Origin: Ruminiclostridium sp.
GTDB lineage: Bacteria; Bacillota; Clostridia; Oscillospirales; Ruminococcaceae
NCBI GenBank assembly: GCA_017635095.1
Contig: JAGBMA010000236.1
Location: forward strand, 19,169 to 83,168
Direction: 5' to 3'
DNA length: 64,000 nt
In this document: in pieces, positions 62,260 through 64,000 of the stretch
Position numbering within the stretch: the stretch's first letter is position 1
How the letters are laid out: each line of letters begins with the position of its first letter
The notes under the pieces: model-generated
What the model was told of the DNA's origin: nothing
Seen by the model: only the letters and a program-made list of their open reading frames with translations
Database searches by the model: none
Position numbers and translations under genes: made by a program

Positions 62260-63655
62260 TATGCTCATAATATGTCTTCGCAACCTGTGGAGACGAAAGG
62301 GAAGGACTATGCTCACAGTTGTGGGCGTTGTCATAGGTTCCTGTGCAGTTATCGTAATGATCTCTCTCGGACTCGGTATGAACAAGGCGATGGACAGTAT
62401 GCTCTCATCGTGGGGCGACCTTACTGCGGTGACCATATATAACGGCAGCGCAGGGCCCGGTGTTGTGTTCACGGAAGGAAGCTCTTCAAGCAGCTCAACT
62501 ACGGAAAAACCGCCGCTTGACGATGCAGCGATCGAGACGCTGAGTACGCTGGACAATGTGCTGTACGTTATACCGAAGATGAACGTGAGCAGCGATATGA
62601 TAACGGTCTGCGCCGGAAGAAATGACAGATACAGGCTTTCATGGGCAGACGTTTACGGCATAGATTTCTCATTGCTTGAAAAAATGGGGTATGAGATAGA
62701 TGAGGGTGAAGCTCCGAATGAGCACAATTACAGTTCATCTATAATCTTCGGCTATGAGATGCCGTATCAGTTCCGGGATACCAAGAAGCACGGAAACGCT
62801 GCCATGACACAGAGACAGCAGCTCTCGGACGGCAGTTTCTCAAAGCCGTTCGTAGAACCGGTCGGAGAGACGATAAAGATTGGTATAAACAACACCAAAA
62901 AGCCCAATGAGGACGGAACATATCCCTATGGCGGACGCGGCTATGAGTACAAACTTACCGGTGCCGCGGTGCTGAAGCAGGATACGATGTGGGAAACTCC
63001 GTACAGTGTGTTCATTGATGTTAATTTAGCTAAGCAGATCATTGAGGACTATAACAGGCTGAATAATGTAAAAAAAGCGAAAGCTCCTCAGTACTCACAG
63101 GTCAAGCTGATCTGCAACGATATCAACAGTGTTGACGGCGTGCAGAAAATGGTCGAGGAAATGGGATACAGTGCCACGAGCATGGCTCAGGTCAGAAACC
63201 AGATGCAGGGTGAGCTTGGCGTTATCCAGCTCATACTCGGAGGCCTTGCTGCGATAAGCCTTCTGGTCGCAGCAATCAGTATCACAAACACGATGATCAT
63301 GTCGATCTACGAGCGCACGAGAGAGATCGGCATCATGAAAGTTCTTGGCTGCTTTATCGGCAATATAAGGCTCACTTTCCTTATGGAAGCGGGGCTTATA
63401 GGGCTTCTTGGCGGAATTATCGGAACGATCATCAGCTATATTATTTCGATAATCATGAACGCCTTCGCGGGTTCTGCATTCTCCGAGATGTTAGGAATCT
63501 ACACTGAAGGCGGCGGGGGAGATGTTTCGATCATACCGCTCTGGTTGGTGCTCCTTGCGCTTGTATTCTCAACAGTCATAGGGCTTATCTCCGGATACTA
63601 TCCTGCAAACCGTGCGGTCAAGATCAGCGCTCTTGAAGCGATAAAGAACGAGTAA
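62246..63655 (+). CDS. MacB/FtsX-type ABC transporter permease
   Basis: 469 residues. One N-terminal membrane segment (about 20-45) behind a basic head (RNLWRRKGRTMLTV), a periplasmic-core-like domain of about 270 residues with a Ser-rich loop, and three C-terminal segments (about 328-350, 378-405, 430-450) in the FtsX pattern with TREIGIMKVLG and the end YYPANRAVKISALEAIKNE. It is the mechanotransmission-type permease for the ATPase upstream. It ends at 63655; a terminator lies at 63848-63882 after a repeat region. Confidence 0.93.
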   Translation: MKISDMLIICLRNLWRRKGRTMLTVVGVVIGSCAVIVMISLGLGMNKAMDSMLSSWGDLTAVTIYNGSAGPGVVFTEGSSSSSSTTEKPPLDDAAIETLSTLDNVLYVIPKMNVSSDMITVCAGRNDRYRLSWADVYGIDFSLLEKMGYEIDEGEAPNEHNYSSSIIFGYEMPYQFRDTKKHGNAAMTQRQQLSDGSFSKPFVEPVGETIKIGINNTKKPNEDGTYPYGGRGYEYKLTGAAVLKQDTMWETPYSVFIDVNLAKQIIEDYNRLNNVKKAKAPQYSQVKLICNDINSVDGVQKMVEEMGYSATSMAQVRNQMQGELGVIQLILGGLAAISLLVAAISITNTMIMSIYERTREIGIMKVLGCFIGNIRLTFLMEAGLIGLLGGIIGTIISYIISIIMNAFAGSAFSEMLGIYTEGGGGDVSIIPLWLVLLALVFSTVIGLISGYYPANRAVKISALEAIKNE

Positions 63656-63657
63656 TA

Positions 63658-63740
63658 TGGGGCTCTGCCCCACGCCCCGTGTCCGGCGCTCCCGCGCGTG
63701 TGGGGCTCTGCCCCACGCCCTGTGTCCGGCGCTCCCGCGC
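63658..63740 (+). repeat. Two 40-base direct repeats with internal hairpin, 43-base period
   Basis: Copies at 63658-63697 and 63701-63740 differ at one base (C/T at offset 20). Each holds TGGGGC/GCCCCA, a 6-bp hairpin around TCT. They are much more GC-rich than the neighbouring genes and lie just after the permease stop. Confidence 0.85.
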
Positions 63741-63776
63741 TTTACTCTCCCGAGTGGGGCCAGCCTACGCGGCTGG

Positions 63777-63816
63777 ATCGCGGCAGGGCAAGCCCTGCAC
63801 CCGTAGCTGCCGCGAT
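63777..63816 (+). repeat. Nested inverted repeat
   Basis: ATCGCGGCAG (63777-63786) and CTGCCGCGAT (63807-63816) enclose CAGGGC/GCCCTG, so a two-tier stem forms. It is followed by TTTAC, so it is a poor terminator. Confidence 0.7.
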
Positions 63817-63847
63817 TTACCCGATAGTTTATACACAACAAAAAGAT

Positions 63848-63882
63848 ACAGCAGACTCGTTACTTTCGGGTCTGCTGTTTTT
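63848..63882 (+). terminator. Terminator of the ABC operon
   Basis: ACAGCAGAC (63848-63856) and GTCTGCTGT (63870-63878), with TCG/CGG adding to the stem, followed by TTTT. It sits after the repeat block, so the operon transcript includes the repeats. Confidence 0.85.
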
Positions 63883-63957
63883 ATATGTTGTGCAGAAACT
63901 GTCCCGCTCAGCGCGGCAGCTGCAAAAGTTTTTTTGGAAAGAGAGAGGGGTCGAGGG

Positions 63958-64000
63958 GAGAGAGAAAAGCCTTTTTTTACAAAAAAAGGTTTTCTCTCTC
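63958..64000 (+). repeat. Long inverted repeat at the window edge
   Basis: GAGAGAGAAAA, one unpaired G, CCTTTTTTT, then ACA, then AAAAAAAGG and TTTTCTCTCTC. This is a 20-bp stem with one bulge and a three-base loop that may continue past the window. Purine-rich GAGAGAGGGG sequence precedes it. Confidence 0.75.

Overview
The window looks like a chromosomal segment of an anaerobic, low-to-mid GC Clostridia genome, most likely a Ruminococcus-like member of the Oscillospiraceae. This is inferred from the gene families: split transketolase, sporulation genes yabP/yabQ and a SpoVB-like flippase beside divIC, a NrdD-type glycyl-radical small protein, threonine-rich lipoprotein linkers, a GH26 mannanase lipoprotein, and DUF4364. 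Strong AGGAGG ribosome sites, sigma-A promoters with 17-bp spacers and several TTG starts are seen directly. No rRNA, tRNA, CRISPR array, transposase or phage gene was found.

Layout. 1-2264: end of a two-subunit transketolase and a lipoprotein. 2342-3395: gap, divergent from the information-processing block rpoB-rpoC / rpsL-rpsG-fusA / tuf (3704-15975). 15983-16625: a folded RNA candidate and a GNAT acetyltransferase. 16635-20204: a lysine/diaminopimelate operon (asd-dapA-dapB-ACT protein) read leftward under a clear lysine riboswitch. 20252-25500: leftward DnaD-like / helicase loader / der / plsY / CE2-like esterase operon. 25555-27236: an SGNH lipoprotein and a small glycyl-radical-motif protein. 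27253-34394: leftward prfB-rlmD, a ferritin-like protein, and a 1315-residue protein joining a sugar-receptor-like domain, GGDEF, EAL and a beta-solenoid. 34476-39708: a rightward signalling operon (GGDEF protein, hybrid kinase, double receiver). 39708-48480: a long leftward run (radical SAM, aroB, VOC, aroA, aroC, a membrane protein, DUF4364, GH26, aldose epimerase). 48569-53120: flippase, mazG, HU, rqcP, yabP, yabQ, divIC and a 36-residue membrane peptide. 53125-55413: deaminase and xylulokinase, leftward. 55537-58873: two membrane proteins with zinc ribbons and an SPFH protein with zinc ribbons. 59043-63882: ATPase, CARDB-like membrane protein and MacB-like permease. 63656-64000: GC-rich repeats and hairpins.

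How the parts fit. The str/rpo block is a housekeeping core with separate promoters for rpoBC, rpsL-rpsG-fusA and tuf. Lysine controls its own pathway by transcription attenuation. Two neighbouring but divergent loci handle cyclic-di-GMP: one looks like a soluble, ligand-sensing phosphodiesterase and the other a membrane cyclase co-transcribed with a phosphorelay. The most unusual items are the 1315-residue fusion, the stand-alone ACT and glycyl-radical proteins, the PspA-less SPFH/zinc-ribbon cluster, and two folded intergenic elements.
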